A DNA stretch of 64,000 nucleotides. Source: Siniperca chuatsi (lineage: Eukaryota; Chordata; Actinopteri; Centrarchiformes; Sinipercidae). The position numbers and the translations under genes are program-made. The stretch's first letter is position 1. Every line of letters begins with the position of its first letter. Under the pieces are notes generated by a model, which saw nothing but the letters and a program-made list of their open reading frames with translations, was not told where the DNA came from and ran no database searches. Below, piece by piece: positions 1 through 13,924 of this stretch. The stretch spans positions 25,789,206 to 25,853,205 of the forward strand of contig NC_058044.1 of the NCBI RefSeq assembly GCF_020085105.1. Direction: 5' to 3'.

Positions 1-2684
1 ACCTCATTTGGTCTGGTATGACCAGTAGCTTATGGTGGCTAATTTTGAGAACCATCATTTACTAAAAGTGTGCTTCAGGTTTGATTCAATAAACATTTTA
101 AACCTTCATCACAACTCTTTCATTCACGTTTCCTACTGGTGTAATTATTGTGTTTTTCATTCAACATCTGCACCATACCACCGTTTTCAGGTTGCAAGGT
201 TTGATGACAGACTGACTTCATACATTTGTGAATAGAGACTAGCAGAGATACAATCAAGAACCAAGCAGATCATTTTATTAGACACACTGTGCACATACTG
301 CATGATTCATCATCACCAATGAAAATGTTAAATGAATGTTTTTTTTTTCCTTTTCCTTCCTCTAATCACCATACAAGTTAAGGGCTAATTTATTAATTAA
401 CTTATTCTTTATTCACATTTGTTTTTGAATCTAAGTATTACTTTAGCCACTGCCCTCATCTGTTTTTATCACATAATTTCCAGAGGTCCACCCCTCGTAT
501 TTACTCCCCTTACATTCCCATGAGAGCAAAGGGGAAAGAGAAACACAGTGGGGGGAAATCGTAGAGTCATTTGTAGTCATATCTTCTATAAAAAAACATC
601 CCCTCTGCAGAAGCACTGAAATACAGAAGTGGTGAGCGCTTAATTTTTAGCACTTCCAATGATGGCATGAACCATATGTGCTTATCTCATGAATTCAGGA
701 GTTTTGTCAGAACATTTGGTTGCATTTCAGGAAGGTGTAGCTTGTACAGATACACACCAGCCATTAGTAATCAGAGGTAATACTTAAAGATGCCTCCTCA
801 TAGTGCTCAGTAATCTGTCAGGTAGTGGTAGAGACAGGCGTGACTGGGAGAGGTCTTGTGACACTTTCATCAATACTCACTGCCGTGAAACCACTAATAT
901 ATAGAGACTGGGAGAGAAGGCTTTTAGTCAGACAACCACAAGCAACTCAATTCTGTCCGGCAGTGAAACGGTTAAACTGCACTTTTGCTTTTTCTGCCTC
1001 CCAGCTGTCTGGTATTACTGGTGGAGTCTGGTGCCCAGAAATGAGGTGGAGGGTGTTATCACTGAATCAGATGTGTATGATAGTATTCATCAGGCGGTGT
1101 GTAAAAAGATCTCTGCTTGGCTTTGAGTTTTTCTCTAGAAAACAGCCTCCTTTTGTTCCATGTGTCTCATCTTCTCTCTTTATCTATCTGTCGGTCGTTC
1201 TGTCTGTCTCTTTTTCACTACCTGTGTACATGCATGCATTACGTGTGCTTTGCTGAGCATGTTGTTTGCCCTTGGGGTGTTTTTTTTATGTAAAATATGT
1301 GTATTTAAAATTCTGTCCAGAGGCAACACTTGACTCTTGTTTACTCTGCAGGAACATATAGGTGCACACACAATAATGCTGAGATAAAGTCTTCTTTTCA
1401 TGTAGTTGCTTGATGAAACCAAACACACATGCAGACACTGTTGTTCTGCAGACACTCAGCTAATTGACCCTTTGCTAAGCCCTGCTGTTCTTCCATTGTA
1501 ACCTTGCTAGATGCATTGATTTACCACTGGAGGTTCATATTATTTTTGACTCAATGAGTCTTTCATTTTAGACAGAAATAGACAAAAGCAGGCCTCTTAT
1601 TTCTAACAGACGACCGTCAATTTTGTCGGCTGAAATAACGACTGCAGCAAGCTAGCAGATTTTATCATCTGCAGCTAGCTAGCTAATTAACGCTAACTTG
1701 AAAACTTCCTCCTTCTTGTTTTAAAGGGGGAACTCTGTAAAATGCACTTAAATATGTTCATAATGGCTGCATACACGATAAAGGCCTAATCCTAAAAGAC
1801 TGAAGCTAAAGCTACATGTCCCAGAGAAACAGTCAGTATCCTTACCAGTTATTCACTCTAACCCAACCTTGTTTGGATGCCAAATGTCAAAAAGTATATT
1901 TCACTTTTACAAGAGAAATAAGGCTTTAAGGATGAGGACTAACTGATGAGTTTGACAAATGTAACGCTATCTCGGCTAACCAGTTTGGCTGAAGTTGATG
2001 GAATATAAACTTCCCCAAACCAAATAGGAGCAGGACAGAACCGCTAACATAAACTGAATCTCTTACATACTGTATAGTGTATTTTCTAGTCCTAAACAAG
2101 ATGTTTCTGATGTAACATGTAACCTGACAAAATAACGTGGTTAGCTAATGACTCCCTGGCTTTGGAAGTAACCGTAGGTTACTACAGTAGGTAGTATACT
2201 AGTTAGCTGGACATGCTAATGTTTGCTGCTTACATGCATATAGAGCAGATAAACACACTGTTTAATCCATTCCTAACAATTTGCCTCTTGTGATTTGGGG
2301 TTTTGGAAGAGTTAAAAAGAGACAACTTGTTTAGGGGTTAATTCGGTCAATCCAGCCACACTGACAAATCCCATCAGTGTTGATTAACAAGGCCATAATG
2401 AGTACCTGTGTAAAGGACCCATTGTAATCAGTCTAAAGACCTGGCTGCAAGTCCATCAGCACCTGTCCATCAAACACAGACCCTGCCTCCTCAGATATGG
2501 ACAGACTTCAACTTTTATCCTCTTGTCCTCAAGAGAGATACAAAAGGTAAAGACTAAACTGCTGACATGAAACAGTTTGATAGAGTAAAGTGCTTATGGT
2601 TTCATGGTAAGGGTTAATGCCAGCTCCAATTTCTGATGGGCATTAATAGACAGATACATTGATTGATTGAGGGTGATTAACTTT

Positions 2685-2745
2685 GCAATACATTACATTC
2701 ATTTGGCGCTTTTGTCCAAAGCGATCTATACATTTTTTCGCTGCA
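2685..2745. repeat. Short fish repeat fragment (TTGTCCAAAGCGATCT)
   Basis: GGCGCTTTTGTCCAAAGCGA with its flanking TACATT repeats resembles a common fish interspersed repeat (usual form CGCTTTTATCCAAAGCGAC, from memory). Only a fragment is present. Confidence 0.4.
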
Positions 2746-4019
2746 TACACACACATAAGGAGCAATTTTAGGGTTTAGTCAGACCTTTAAAGTTGGAGTT
2801 TTTGCATTACCACATGAAAAACAAAAAGCAATTTAAATACATTCATTTAAAAAGCTGAATCTGATAAGTATTACTTACCAAATTTTGAGAATAGCCTATC
2901 AGTTCTCTCAGCATGCTGTTTTCAATTTACCACCTTATCTTTTTTAAACTCATATAAGTACACTTTCAAACCATTGTGGCCTTTTTATAACCCATGTCTT
3001 CATTCATCAAATGTGTGGGAGTGGAGCATCTCATATAAATATGAATACGACTGATTATAGATCTTCAAAAGTGCTGTGAGTGAGACTGTGGTCCACAGTG
3101 AGAGTGGCTCTCATTCATAATACACTGAAACACAGTGAGTTACTAACCTCACATCCTTTGCAAAATGCAGCAGGAAATGTTTGATTTCCTGTAGTGAAGT
3201 GTAGGTGGGGGCTATTGTGTATTTGTGTGCGCATGTGTATGTGTGTGTGTGAGTCCGCTGGTATATCTGACACATTTGGAGTGTGTGTTTGTACATGCAT
3301 GCCAACATTTCATCTACAAATGAAGATCTGTCAACCAGAGTACACTTTTCTCAGAAGCATCCTCTGAGAACAGCTCTTCATTAAATACAATAAATTAGAA
3401 CATCCTGTTTATTTTTTGCAGAGAACAGCTTCCTCTTGACAATTATTAGGTTGCCACAGATGCGTTAGGATCATTAGTAATTGGAAATTGCAGTGAAGTG
3501 TGAAGTTCCTTCTTATCAGCAAGTCTAACGCACCCATCAAGCAGTGAAGGAAGTCTGCTATTGTCAAATCCATCTAGATTTGTGGTTAGTTCATTGTCTC
3601 TGTCCCTAAATGACGTCAATGAATTTCTTAGCAATTAGATGATCTAAGAAAAGATTTGACACATGGACAATATTATGTGACTCTGTTGGAAAACCAATTC
3701 AAACCTCTCCTGCCATCTGAGGGCCTGTGAAACCTCTCGCGGGCCTTCACTCACACACTCACACTGTTGTCTCTCCTTTATTTTATATGTATTTTTATTG
3801 AACATTATTTTAAGGAACCTTTTGAAAAGTGATGACTAATTTGAGACTGCGTGAAGAAGTAGAAGTAGACCCTCTTTAAGTGACACGAAACTGTCATATT
3901 CACCAGAATAAATGACCTTGTTTGCAACACACACACCCACACACACGCATACACAACCGCCACCTCTGATCCCCAAAAATACTATACTGTTGTCAAGGAA
4001 ACAGCCAAAGCCTATCAAA

Positions 4020-4022
<3 letters not shown>

Positions 4023-4097
<75 letters not shown>
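4023..4097. repeat. (GT)n microsatellite
   Basis: About 37 uninterrupted GT units, followed by a short GA run. A CT/TTC-rich pyrimidine tract follows at 4230-4370. Confidence 0.98.
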
Positions 4098-4227
4098 CAG
4101 AGAGAGAGAGAGAGTGCATTTGTGCATCTTGGAATAGCTGTGGTGACGCATACATTTGCTCGCAATCACCATGCCAGCTAACCGCCCTCTTTCACCTCCC
4201 CATTCTCTGTTACAACATACATCCATC

Positions 4228-4372
4228 TGTCCTCTCATCTTTTTCTTTATTTTCTTCTTTTCTTTTACTCTTCTCCCTTTCCCTCCCTTTCTCTCTGTTC
4301 TTCTCCTCTCCTCTCTTCTCTGCTTCTCCTCTCTCCTCCTCTTTTCTCCTTTCCTCTCCTCTCCAGTCTGAG
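4228..4372. repeat. Polypyrimidine tract
   Basis: About 145 bases nearly all C and T on the plus strand (CTCTTCTCCTTTCC-like units). Open frames across it are low-complexity artefacts. Confidence 0.9.
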
Positions 4373-5689
4373 CCTGTATTCACAGAGTTGTGCAACGTTC
4401 ATTCCTCCCCTCTTCATGGAAAATATGAAGCTCCCCTCAAGATCAGACATTTCCTCTAACCCAGATTGATTCCTGTTATTTCCAATCATCACATTTTATT
4501 AGTTTTAAACCTCAGAAAAACTGCAGTGGAAACATAACTAATCAATCCTGCTAATCTCGGCTCATTTGATTACCGTAAAAAGTTTTTTCTTTTTTACTTT
4601 AAAAAAACATCACCCCCAGAAAAGAAGAATGCACAACAAGCCAAAGCTTGTTAGTTTGTGATATCAGTGTTAGAAAATCTGCTTATGAGCCATGTAAGGT
4701 TTATTTTTACAGGCAGTAAAATCCCATGAGGGAGTGATGACTTCATATTGTCTCTGATTAATGGTTCTACATGAGGATGGGGGGTGGATGGAAAACTCAG
4801 CCAAAATCCCTTCTCCTCCATCCCTTTAAGGCATGTGCAGCCTACATTTATACAACAGCCATGCTCTGATGGCAAATATTAATCTTATTTTCATATCTGG
4901 CTGTTGAGTGAAAGGATGTTCACCTGCCACTCTAAATGTGGTATGGATCTCATTATTGTTGACCTTATAATTATCCCCACAAATGACTTAAGATGTCAGT
5001 CGCTTGAAAATCTTGTATAACACTTTTGGCGTGTTTTAGGCTGCATCTCCTAATATAGATTCATTTTGACATGACAACAACATTATTTAAATACTAATCC
5101 CTAATCCACCATCAAAGAAAGACTTAGCACTGGTGCCCTTCAGTACTGACAAATATAAACTTTAGCTTCAGTGTTCACTTTTATGGCTCCTGATTAAATA
5201 TCAGTTATATGTGATTGATACATTTTTTGCTACACAGGAAAATAGAAAATAGATAACAAAGTAGATAATAAATTAAGTCACATCTGACCACATGTGGTAA
5301 CAGATCACAAGGTCACTTGTCGTCAGATCTCCTAGCTTTCGGTATGAAGTGAGGTCAGAAAACTGTTTTTTTCTTCTTCTTGTATAAGTCCAGCTTATTT
5401 AACCATCATCCTAAATATAATAACACAACGATCAACTCACATCTACAGGAGCTCAGGCGACTGCAACCAATAAAGTTTGCCGCAGTTTGGCATTTTGGCA
5501 AGTGTTTGCGTGTATGTGAGAGTTTGTGATGTGTGTGTGTGTGCATGACTCGTTCTGAGTCACTGCTGTCCCCCTGGGTGCACAGCCAGGGCAATTAAGA
5601 AGGGTTTATGTGTGAGTGTGCATTTGAGAGAGAGTAAAGAGAGTGTGTATATGTCTGTATGCACGTGTTTGCATATTAACATCCATACA

Positions 5690-5691
<2 letters not shown>

Positions 5692-5726
<35 letters not shown>
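5692..5726. repeat. (GT)n microsatellite
   Basis: About 17 GT units. Confidence 0.97.
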
Positions 5727-5728
<2 letters not shown>

Positions 5729-7759
5729 ATTTGTCCCGTGGAGCTGCCCAGACCTGAACACCCTCCTCTGATGACTCAAGACTGTGACCTAATCTTTTTT
5801 TATTTATTTGGAACCATCCATTTCTATGTTAGTCTTTTAAAATGTTTGTTTTGTAGTCGTTTTACCAACTGATTATAGTTTATCTAATTTTAAAGAACAC
5901 ACACTGGTCAGTAACCACACTCTAAAATCTATCCTGTCAAAGGAGAAATCTGGTAATGTTCTTTATTTTTCTTATTGTCAACAAATCCTGTGAAGACCAA
6001 AAGACCAACAATTTAATTGATTCTACTAACAAGTGTGATATAGCTTATTTCTCTGTGCCATAGACCTCCATTGTTCCATCATTAGCTTGTAGTTTATTTT
6101 TAATTGATCCCACACACACAGTCCTGCTGCCAAAAATACTCACTAGACACCAAATTTGTATCAATCCGCTGCTGAAAATAGTTCCTATAAAAATGTCCTC
6201 CTGTTTGATTAATATTTGCTAAAACCTACAGTGCCCTGCTGTTTAAAGATATTTCTGAGCCTTTTATGAAAATGAAAAAATATATTTGTGACTTGTTTTT
6301 AAAGATGTCTTCAGTAGGTTCAAATTGCCTGGGGATTTGTAGACAATACAAACATTATAGACTAAAAGCATGAAAGGAAACAGTGACAAACACCAGCCTT
6401 ATCCTTCAGGGTAATAATAGAGGGAAATCTAATGTGCATGCTCCTTCTAATTTTCACCTGACTGTCAGGTTTAGACACCTTAAGATGAGACAGGATAACA
6501 AGAACTAGAAGACAAAGAAAATGAATGACCAGAAGATGACTTAACTACAACAACGGCAAGAACAAAAAGCCCTGAGCCAGCTGGTCTAAATCATGTGATC
6601 TGCCATTAATCAGGCCGCCTGTTGAGTGTGAACAGATTCGACTGATAGCTGGTCCACCTGAACTTCAGTGTGTGAGTCAGTCCCACCAGCAGGGGAGTTG
6701 GTAGAGAACAGATACCATGGACTCTTCCTCAGTGGAGTCAGTTAAGCTGTCAGCGTGTGTGTAATTGGAGTGGGACCCGCTGTCTTGTGACTCAGGATGC
6801 TGCCTGTGAACCAAATGGAAAACCAGCATCATTTTGGGGTTTCAGTCTGTTTTTTGGGGGGCCTGTGTCTGGACTGATGGGAGGAGAGGGAAAGATGAAA
6901 AGAACGAGAGAAGGAGGGTTTATTCCCACAATGATGGTGTTTTGCAAATTGCCTTTGCAGTAAAATCTTTTCCTGGCATCATTGTGCGGGGAAATAATAC
7001 ATGATGGAGGTCTATCACAAAGACTCTGCTGTGATTAAATGTGTGGCCTGTCTTGATGGGAGCGTACATTATGTGTGATTATGTGTGTCATTTTGTGGTT
7101 GTATGTGTGTGTTAAATGTTTAAATGTTCTGACTATTAAGAACATTAAAAAAGATATTTGGCAAACAGTGTTAACATTCATTTTAAAAAGGCTTATTGAA
7201 CTCAAAAATCGTCTTATCCAGAACATAGAGTACCTACATGACCTGCAGTTGAACTGAGTAGATGAGTGACGATCACTTTCAGACAAGCCGTCATGTGTCA
7301 CAGTCAGTGAGTGAGTTGTTTAAGTAACGGCTGAAAAAATAGCAGGGGGTGGGATGAAGGAAGGAGAGCGGCACCATCAACAACGTTCGACTATGAGGAC
7401 CCATGGAGGTTGAAAGCTCCACGTGTAGACGTTTAAAGTCTGAAACTAAAAAGGGCCCGTTTCAAACTGCTCCAGTGACTCACTGCTCCGTCTCCCAGCT
7501 TTACGGGAAGTGGAATGTGTTTTTAATTCTTCAGGATTTTTTTTCTCCCACCCCTCCTCCTCCTTTGGCAGAGTAGAGGAGGGTCAATGTTTGTCTGTCT
7601 GTGTGAATGTTGTGGTGTGTCTGTTTGTTCATGTGTGTGTGTCTCAAGCCTATACTTGAGGGCAGATAGCCCAAATTATCTCACTGGTGTCTGGAGAGAA
7701 TTAGCAAAGCCACTCAGACTGAAAGTGTGGCTTCTGTGGGTCTAGTCCAAAACACTAGC

Positions 7760-8112
7760 TTAAACAACACTGATAGAAAGCTAATATTGTAGCTGATCGG
7801 ATAATAAATACATTCTGCTTTCTAGATGAGAAGATCAATATTACTCCCGTGTCTGTTAAATATAAGGCTACGGCCAGCAGCCAGTTAGCTTAGCTTAGCA
7901 TAAGGACCGGAAACTGTCCAAAAATCTGCCTACCAGCACCTGTAAAGATCACTAATTTACATGTTATATCTCGACAGTTTAATCCCTACAAAAACAGAAA
8001 TGTTAAAACGACAAGTTTTTACAAGGGGTATTTTTGACTATTTCTTGGCCTGACTTCCGGAAGTTTTTGCTGATTGCCTGTCAACCTTACAGTGACGACA
8101 ACAAGACCTGTC
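7760..8112. mobile_element. Copy of the TTAGCTTAGCTTAGCAT hairpin repeat
   Basis: Contains CCAGTTAGCTTAGCTTAGCA (about 7881-7900), then the shared CCAGCACCTGTAAAG and GTAAAACGACAA-type blocks also present near 12.6 kb and 14.1 kb. Non-coding. Confidence 0.55.
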
Positions 8113-9638
8113 AAACTATTAATTTCAGCAAATACAGTGAATAAGTGAAGCACAGGTTTAAAACCACAGCACAATCAATTCAAAACTTGACATTTTTTCC
8201 TGTTAAGCCTTTCAGTGCCGTTGCAAAAACTTCCATTTATCTGCCTCTCAAAGTCTAAATTTAGCTTCAAATATGGATGAATTTTCCATTGTATGCTTCA
8301 AAATGATCCTGTCTCTTTGAAAATGACGAAATATTTGATGTGAATAGTTTCATTAAAGATTTAATATGAATTATATATACTGTATGTAAAGTTTAGTTTT
8401 GCCTTGGAAAATTCTGTTACAAAAAGCTTTTTCTCAGAATTCAGGAGGTGAGAAATCTATGGTCTAATAACAACCTCATAATGAAACAGGCATTCACTCA
8501 AGTTAACCTTCGCTCAAGTCAAACCATGTCACTAACCGTCATGACTTTTCAAAACACCAACTTAAATTGAATCAAAGGTCTAAAGATAGAGGGTGTATTA
8601 TGTTTGCAAACAAATTTCAACATCCGTATAATTAGCATCAATTAAATACATCAGCCCTCCATCAAATACTACTTTTATGAAGCTCAAATTGTTCTGTTTT
8701 TCTCGCTTGTATTGCACTGTACAGGTGTTGCAGTTAATGTGTCCACCCCCCTGTACTTCTGTTGTTCTTCAGTAGATCAGGAATAATAGGTTTTATTAAA
8801 TCTGCTTCTAACCATCACCTTACAGCAGTAAATGCAGTCTTGTTCTGTTGCCCCGTGGCTGTTGTCAGTCAAAAGCATCACCTCCGGCCCAGACTGGCTT
8901 CCTTGGAAACTCTTGGCCTATTTCTGTTTGTCTTGACTAGGGTTTTTCCAGCCTGAGGTGGCTATTTTGGTCAGATAAATACAATGTTGTTTTGGGAGTG
9001 GGGGTTGAGGAGCAAGGTGCCGATGAGATCACCTCTCAAAGCTCCTGAACTGCAAAACAACAGGCAGCAAGACAAGACAAGAACTGCCACGGACGGAGGC
9101 GTAAAATAAAGGCTTGGGAAATTATTGACATCCCATCCTGGATTCAGGTTGGCCTGAGGCGAGGAATCGAGAGGCAACCTGTCCCACTGTCTCTCAGAAA
9201 CATAGGGTAGAGAGAGCTGGAAACATCTGAAAAAAATCGGTGAAGAAATATTTGTGATCACAACACGTATTACTTTGCGCAGCTGAAAAGAAGGAAACGT
9301 GTTTAATAGCTGCTGAGTGTATTTTAAGGCCTTCGCCACAGGGCAGACCAGACCACGTCTGCAGTTTGTTATATGATTTGTTTTGTTTGTGTGTGGCTGT
9401 GAGGCCATGGGAAAATGAAGCTCACGATTTCAGAGGAGTTTTTTTTTCTTGGGAAGGAGGGAGCACACTACAGTACATTTCATATTTGCATGGTGAGAGT
9501 GTCTATCTTTCTTGCTGCCTCACTGTCTGTCTGTCTGTTGTGTCTGTATTTTGACAATAGGCATGACTTGTACTGCAGTTATCTTATGATAAGTGGCTAC
9601 GAGTGAGTGTGTGGCGGTTTGTTTGCCATGTACACTCA

Positions 9639-9641
<3 letters not shown>

Positions 9642-9679
<38 letters not shown>
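9642..9679. repeat. (GT)n microsatellite
   Basis: About 18 GT units. Confidence 0.97.
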
Positions 9680-9683
<4 letters not shown>

Positions 9684-9829
9684 GAGTTTATTGCCATGTG
9701 GTTGTCTGCGGTTCCAGCCAGGTGTGGTGGTAGTCGGACGGGTGTTTGGCTTTGCTGCCAGGTACAACACCTGCATGAGCTGTCAGACAACAACAGCTGA
9801 AAAGCGTGCAGTGTGTGTATGTGACTGCA

Positions 9830-10820
9830 TGAAGTGGTGGAAAGTAACTAAGTACACTTACCCTGTACTTAGGTATTTTAAGGTACGTGTACCTTACTTG
9901 AATATTTCCAATATTTTGTTGCTTTATACATGTTGCATTTTTTACACCACTATATTTATCCGACAGATATATTTGCTAGTAACTTTTCATATTATGATTT
10001 TACATTAAAACATAGGTTGAGCCAATAAAATACTATGTATTTTAATTGTTAAAGATTAAACCGATAATTACCAACCTAATAACCAACTAACCCTTTACAA
10101 AAAAGCAATGTGTTGTTGGGGCCCCTTGTCAATGTTCAGGTTCAAGGAGGTAAAATTATCCAATATTTCACAATAAAGCATTAGTCTAAAAGTCTTAAGT
10201 CTAAAAAATGAATACAAATTTGTGTAGCAGAACCTTATTTTTCTTCTTTCCTACCCCATTAATCATCTCATGACCTCTTAGATTTATCTTGTGACCCTGT
10301 GGAAGGGGTTGGCCCCTATTGGGAACCACTGGATTAAACTACCTAACTGTGAAGTATTTAAAACTAGCCACATCTCCACCATCAATGCATCCGTATTAAC
10401 AGTATAATAATATATGATAATACTTCTGTACTTAGAAATGGTTCAACATTTTGGAAAATGTAACAAAATCCACCTACTAAGTTGTGGTTTTTTGGGAGGT
10501 GAATAGTCAACATGAAAAAATGTTAATCAGTGGGCTTTAGAGGTGATGGTAGCTAGCTGTTTACCCCTGTTTCCAGTCTTTTTGCTAAGCTAAGCTAACC
10601 GGGGTGCTGGCAGTAGCTTTATATTTACCGTACATACATAAGAGTGGTATCAATCTTCTCACCTTATTCTTAGCAGGAAACCAAATAAGTGTGTGTCCTA
10701 AATTGTCAAACTACTCCTTAAAGTAAGATTTTGAAGGACTTGTAATGGAGTATTTTTACATTGTTGTATTGGTACTTTTAATTAAGGAAAGAATCAGAGT
10801 ACTTCTTCCACCATTGACTG
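9830..10820. mobile_element. Inverted-ended repeat (GTGGTGGAA family) with a second element inserted
   Basis: The left end AGTGGTGGAAAGTAACTAAG and the right end, complement of GTACTTCTTCCACCATTG, are imperfect inverted repeats. The interior matches the copy at 26666-27385, including the shared stretch around TTTATCTTG and GGGAACYACTGGAT. Between about 10434 and 10722 sits a different element absent from the other copy. Confidence 0.65.
10434..10722. mobile_element. MITE nested inside the 9830-10820 repeat
   Basis: Its ends (GGTTCAACATTTTGGAAAAT and the complement of GTCAAACTACTCCTTAAAG) are inverted relatives of each other. Inside is the CTAAGCTAAGCTAACC block found in several copies in the first 20 kb. 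It interrupts the larger repeat at a point where the 26.7-27.4 kb copy is continuous, so it inserted later. Confidence 0.65.
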
Positions 10821-10830
10821 GTTTTGTAAG

Positions 10831-10851
10831 CGTGTGTGTGTGTGTGTGTGT
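10831..10851. repeat. Short (GT)n microsatellite
   Basis: About ten GT units just right of the 9830-10820 repeat. Confidence 0.9.
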
Positions 10852-11751
10852 ATGTGTAGACAGAGAGAGGCAAAGATTGATCTGGTGTAATTCTAGGGTT
10901 AAAAAGTATAAAGGGTCACTCCCTGTTATTTCCAGAATTTATCTGTGTTATTATTTTACTTATTTATTCTGATTATAGAGAGAGAAAAAAAGCTGAAGAC
11001 AAAACATAAGTGCACACATGTTTCTAAGGTGGGTGGGTGTGTGCATCTGGAGCTCCTTAAAGAGTGTGTGGGCTCAGGGAGTTATGCGGTAAAATGAGGT
11101 CATCATTGCTGTTGATTTATGTGACACACGCTATTACTTACACTCCTGTGACTTCACCAATGTCTCCGCTGACAGCATGAATAATACATGTCCCCACCGA
11201 AAGATGACATCCTCCACTTTCTCCTCTCTCATCTGCTATTTTATAAAGTTTACTTCATCATTACTGACCCATGTCAGCGTGGAGTGTGTGTGTTTCTGTG
11301 TGTTTCTGTGTGTAAGTTTGTCCCAGTTTTATTTCCATGTCAGCTTCTGTGCTGATTACCTGCCATCTTGCATCCAGCTCAACAAGTTCAGCCATCACAT
11401 CGGTAGTTATGAAATTGCACAACAGGAAATGGGAAGGCGTGTGTGCGTGTGTACGTGTGTGTGTGCATATTTCATAGACAATGCCACACCCTAATTTAGA
11501 AAGTGATTGACGTAGAGATCATTTTACTTGTGATGCACTGTGTAACCGTTTTCTGAACACAGGTGTCAAACTGACTCAGTCGAGTCACGAGACAAGTATT
11601 GATACATGCAGTACAACTCCATTTTGGCTTTTTCTGACACATGCAGTGATTTGCCTGAAGCGTTGAGAAACTCAACTGTCCACCAGAGAGTAATAGTCAT
11701 GGATGGGTGGCAGATCACGTCCTGGATGTGCTTTTGACAGCCAGGCTCAGA

Positions 11752-11842
11752 CATTTTGCCCCCCAAGAAGCTCCGAGCGGAGCTGCAGCGCGCAAACTTC
11801 CACAACGAGGTCATGGTGGTCAGCGCTGAACTGGCAAGAGCG
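11752..11842 (+). other. Exon-like open stretch of unknown identity
   Basis: After CTCAG, an open frame reads ILPPKKLRAELQRANFHN and continues EVMVVSAELARARGQ, up to a possible donor CAGA/GTGAAG. The composition (Leu, Ala, Arg, Glu, helical) looks more like protein than the neighbouring frames, and local CpG is raised. I cannot name a family and no partner exon was found. It may be chance. Confidence 0.2.
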
Positions 11843-12404
11843 CGAGGGCAGAGTGAAGGAGAGACGAGGAAGGGGGCGCATGAGGAGGGGTGTGGATGGG
11901 TGGGGGTGATGGGTTGGGGGACAGAGGACAGCCGTTACTGTCAGCATCCATCAGGGAGCCCAGGGGTGACATGGGAGCGGGCAAGACAGAAGGAATAAAG
12001 GGAGGAGGAGGAGAGGTCAGGGTGGGGATTCGGGCCTTAACTAGTCACCCCTCAGCCCTCGAGTACACTTGTTTGCTGTCCCATCCACCCCGACCCCCAC
12101 CCCCACCCCCATCCATCTGTTCTCAATGCAGATGTGGAACCCTGCAGCTGCTGGATTTCTCAACATGTTCTTCTTTACAGGGCCATGCCACTTGTTTTGC
12201 ATGTTTACCGCTTTAACTACAGATTATGGACAGTTTACATTACTGATGACTATTTGTGAAAACATATCATATACAGATGAGAGGAAAATAACAAGGACAA
12301 ATAAATGAGTGGAGAAACACAATGAAGACAGATGCTGGGCAGGATACATGATACAGGGCACGAATTTTGATGAGTATAAAACTTAGCTCCTTATTGTTGT
12401 CTTC

Positions 12405-12845
12405 TTTAAAGAAATTGCTCGACATTTTGGGAAATAGATGTATTCCCTTTCTTGCCAAGATTTTGATATGAAAATTCATGCCCTTCTCACATCTGTAAGA
12501 TAAATATGTAGCTAGAGCCAGTAGCCAGTTAGCTTAGCTTAGCATGAAGACGGGAAACAGCTAGCCTGGTTCTGTTTTAAAGTAACGAAAATCCACTTGC
12601 CAGCACCTATAAAGCTCACTAATTAACAAAGTAATTCTTAGACCATTAACTTTCCAGAGTCTCTGCTGGTTGCTTGGCAACTGCTCCCAAGAAATAATCC
12701 ATCCCGTAACCTTTGTAAATAAATTTAACTAATTAACCAATAATGTATAACTTGTTAATCTGTGAGCTTTAGAGGTGCTGGTAGGTGGATTTTGTTACCT
12801 TTAAACAGAGCCAGTCTAGCTGTTTCCCCCCGTTTATGGTAATGT
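12405..12845. mobile_element. Copy of the TTAGCTTAGCTTAGCAT hairpin repeat with both arms
   Basis: Begins near GCTCGACATTTTGGGAAATA. The block around 12551-12625 (AACAGCTAGCCTGG, CCACTTGCCAGCACC) is repeated inverted around 12755-12830 (GGTGCTGGTAGGTGG, CCAGTCTAGCTGTTTC), so the element can fold on itself. Confidence 0.65.
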
Positions 12846-13924
12846 ACCTGAACTTAACTGTGCACACAGAGTCAGACAGAGACTTTTGTCTAAATCCTGC
12901 CTTACATGCATTTGTCGTTGTTGATTCCAGACAGTATAGCTTATTGTGAATAACAGTCAGCAGTAATGTAGTGAATTGGGGATTAATAGAAAAAAAAGTT
13001 AGTTAGTTTGCTCACAGTGTGGTAGAAATCCCTCCCATCCCTAAAGTCTGCTCCACCTTACCCTCAGAAATAATAACATCTTCAGGTTGACTTAGATAAT
13101 AACCTGCAGTCTGACTGTGGAGACGTTGTCTGCCCAGTTTTCAGATGCCAGAGGGAAAAACATGTTTTGCTGCCGCTGGCCACTGCTGAGGGCTGCAGCC
13201 AGGACATAAACAGTGGTATGGCCCGGGCAGAGGAAGCTGCGAGGCTGGTGCTGCAGGTGGCAGCTGCGCTGTGACACTCAGGTGTAAACACTCTGAGAAC
13301 TCACTTTCTAATGCACGGAGAACAGAGAGGCCTGTTGGGGATCCAGCATTTATGTGACAAATCAGAACTTCAGGACTGATTCTACAATGAACTCACTGTG
13401 TGTAGGGGTTTTCAAGCCTTTTCATATCAAAGACTCTTCACCTCCACCCGCAGCTCACCCCCTGCCAAAACAATATCTCCGTATTAGACCATGGACCCCG
13501 TTCAATTAGATTTTTTAAATCTATCCTTTGGAACCACATCTGAGAAGACTATGGTTGTTAAAATAACTGGGTTCAGAATTATATAAGTGTGAGTTAATGC
13601 CAGCAGAGTGAAGAACAAAACATGTGAACAGAATAGTCCTTATATGTACATATTGTGCTGATGATTAGGTATTAAAACGTAGTTACTTTTAATCTGGATC
13701 TCTGATATTCAGAGAATATCAGAGATGCAGGGGGGGGGTTGAACTACTGTGGGTTGAACTACTGTGGCAGAATATGTTTGTCACTGTATATATAGAACCA
13801 GATAATACTTGTATATGTGCACACAGATCTGAAATGCCATACATATATTGAAGTAACTGAGATTTTGTGGATGTTCTGTGAGTGAGGAGACAATTTGGGG
13901 GGGGGGGAATTCTTGCTTTCAATT

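Larger units (their letters stand above)
1..7759. other. Gene-free stretch
   Basis: No exon with convincing coding character was seen on either strand. Contents: the microsatellites and pyrimidine tract listed separately, a repeat fragment near 2.7 kb, and AT-rich unique sequence. Open frames here are short and low-complexity. Confidence 0.6.

Noticed and set aside
3836-4459. Long open frames over the GT repeat and the pyrimidine tract on both strands
   Set aside because: They translate a dinucleotide repeat and a CT-rich tract (runs of Cys-Val, Thr-His, Ser-Leu); no gene character.
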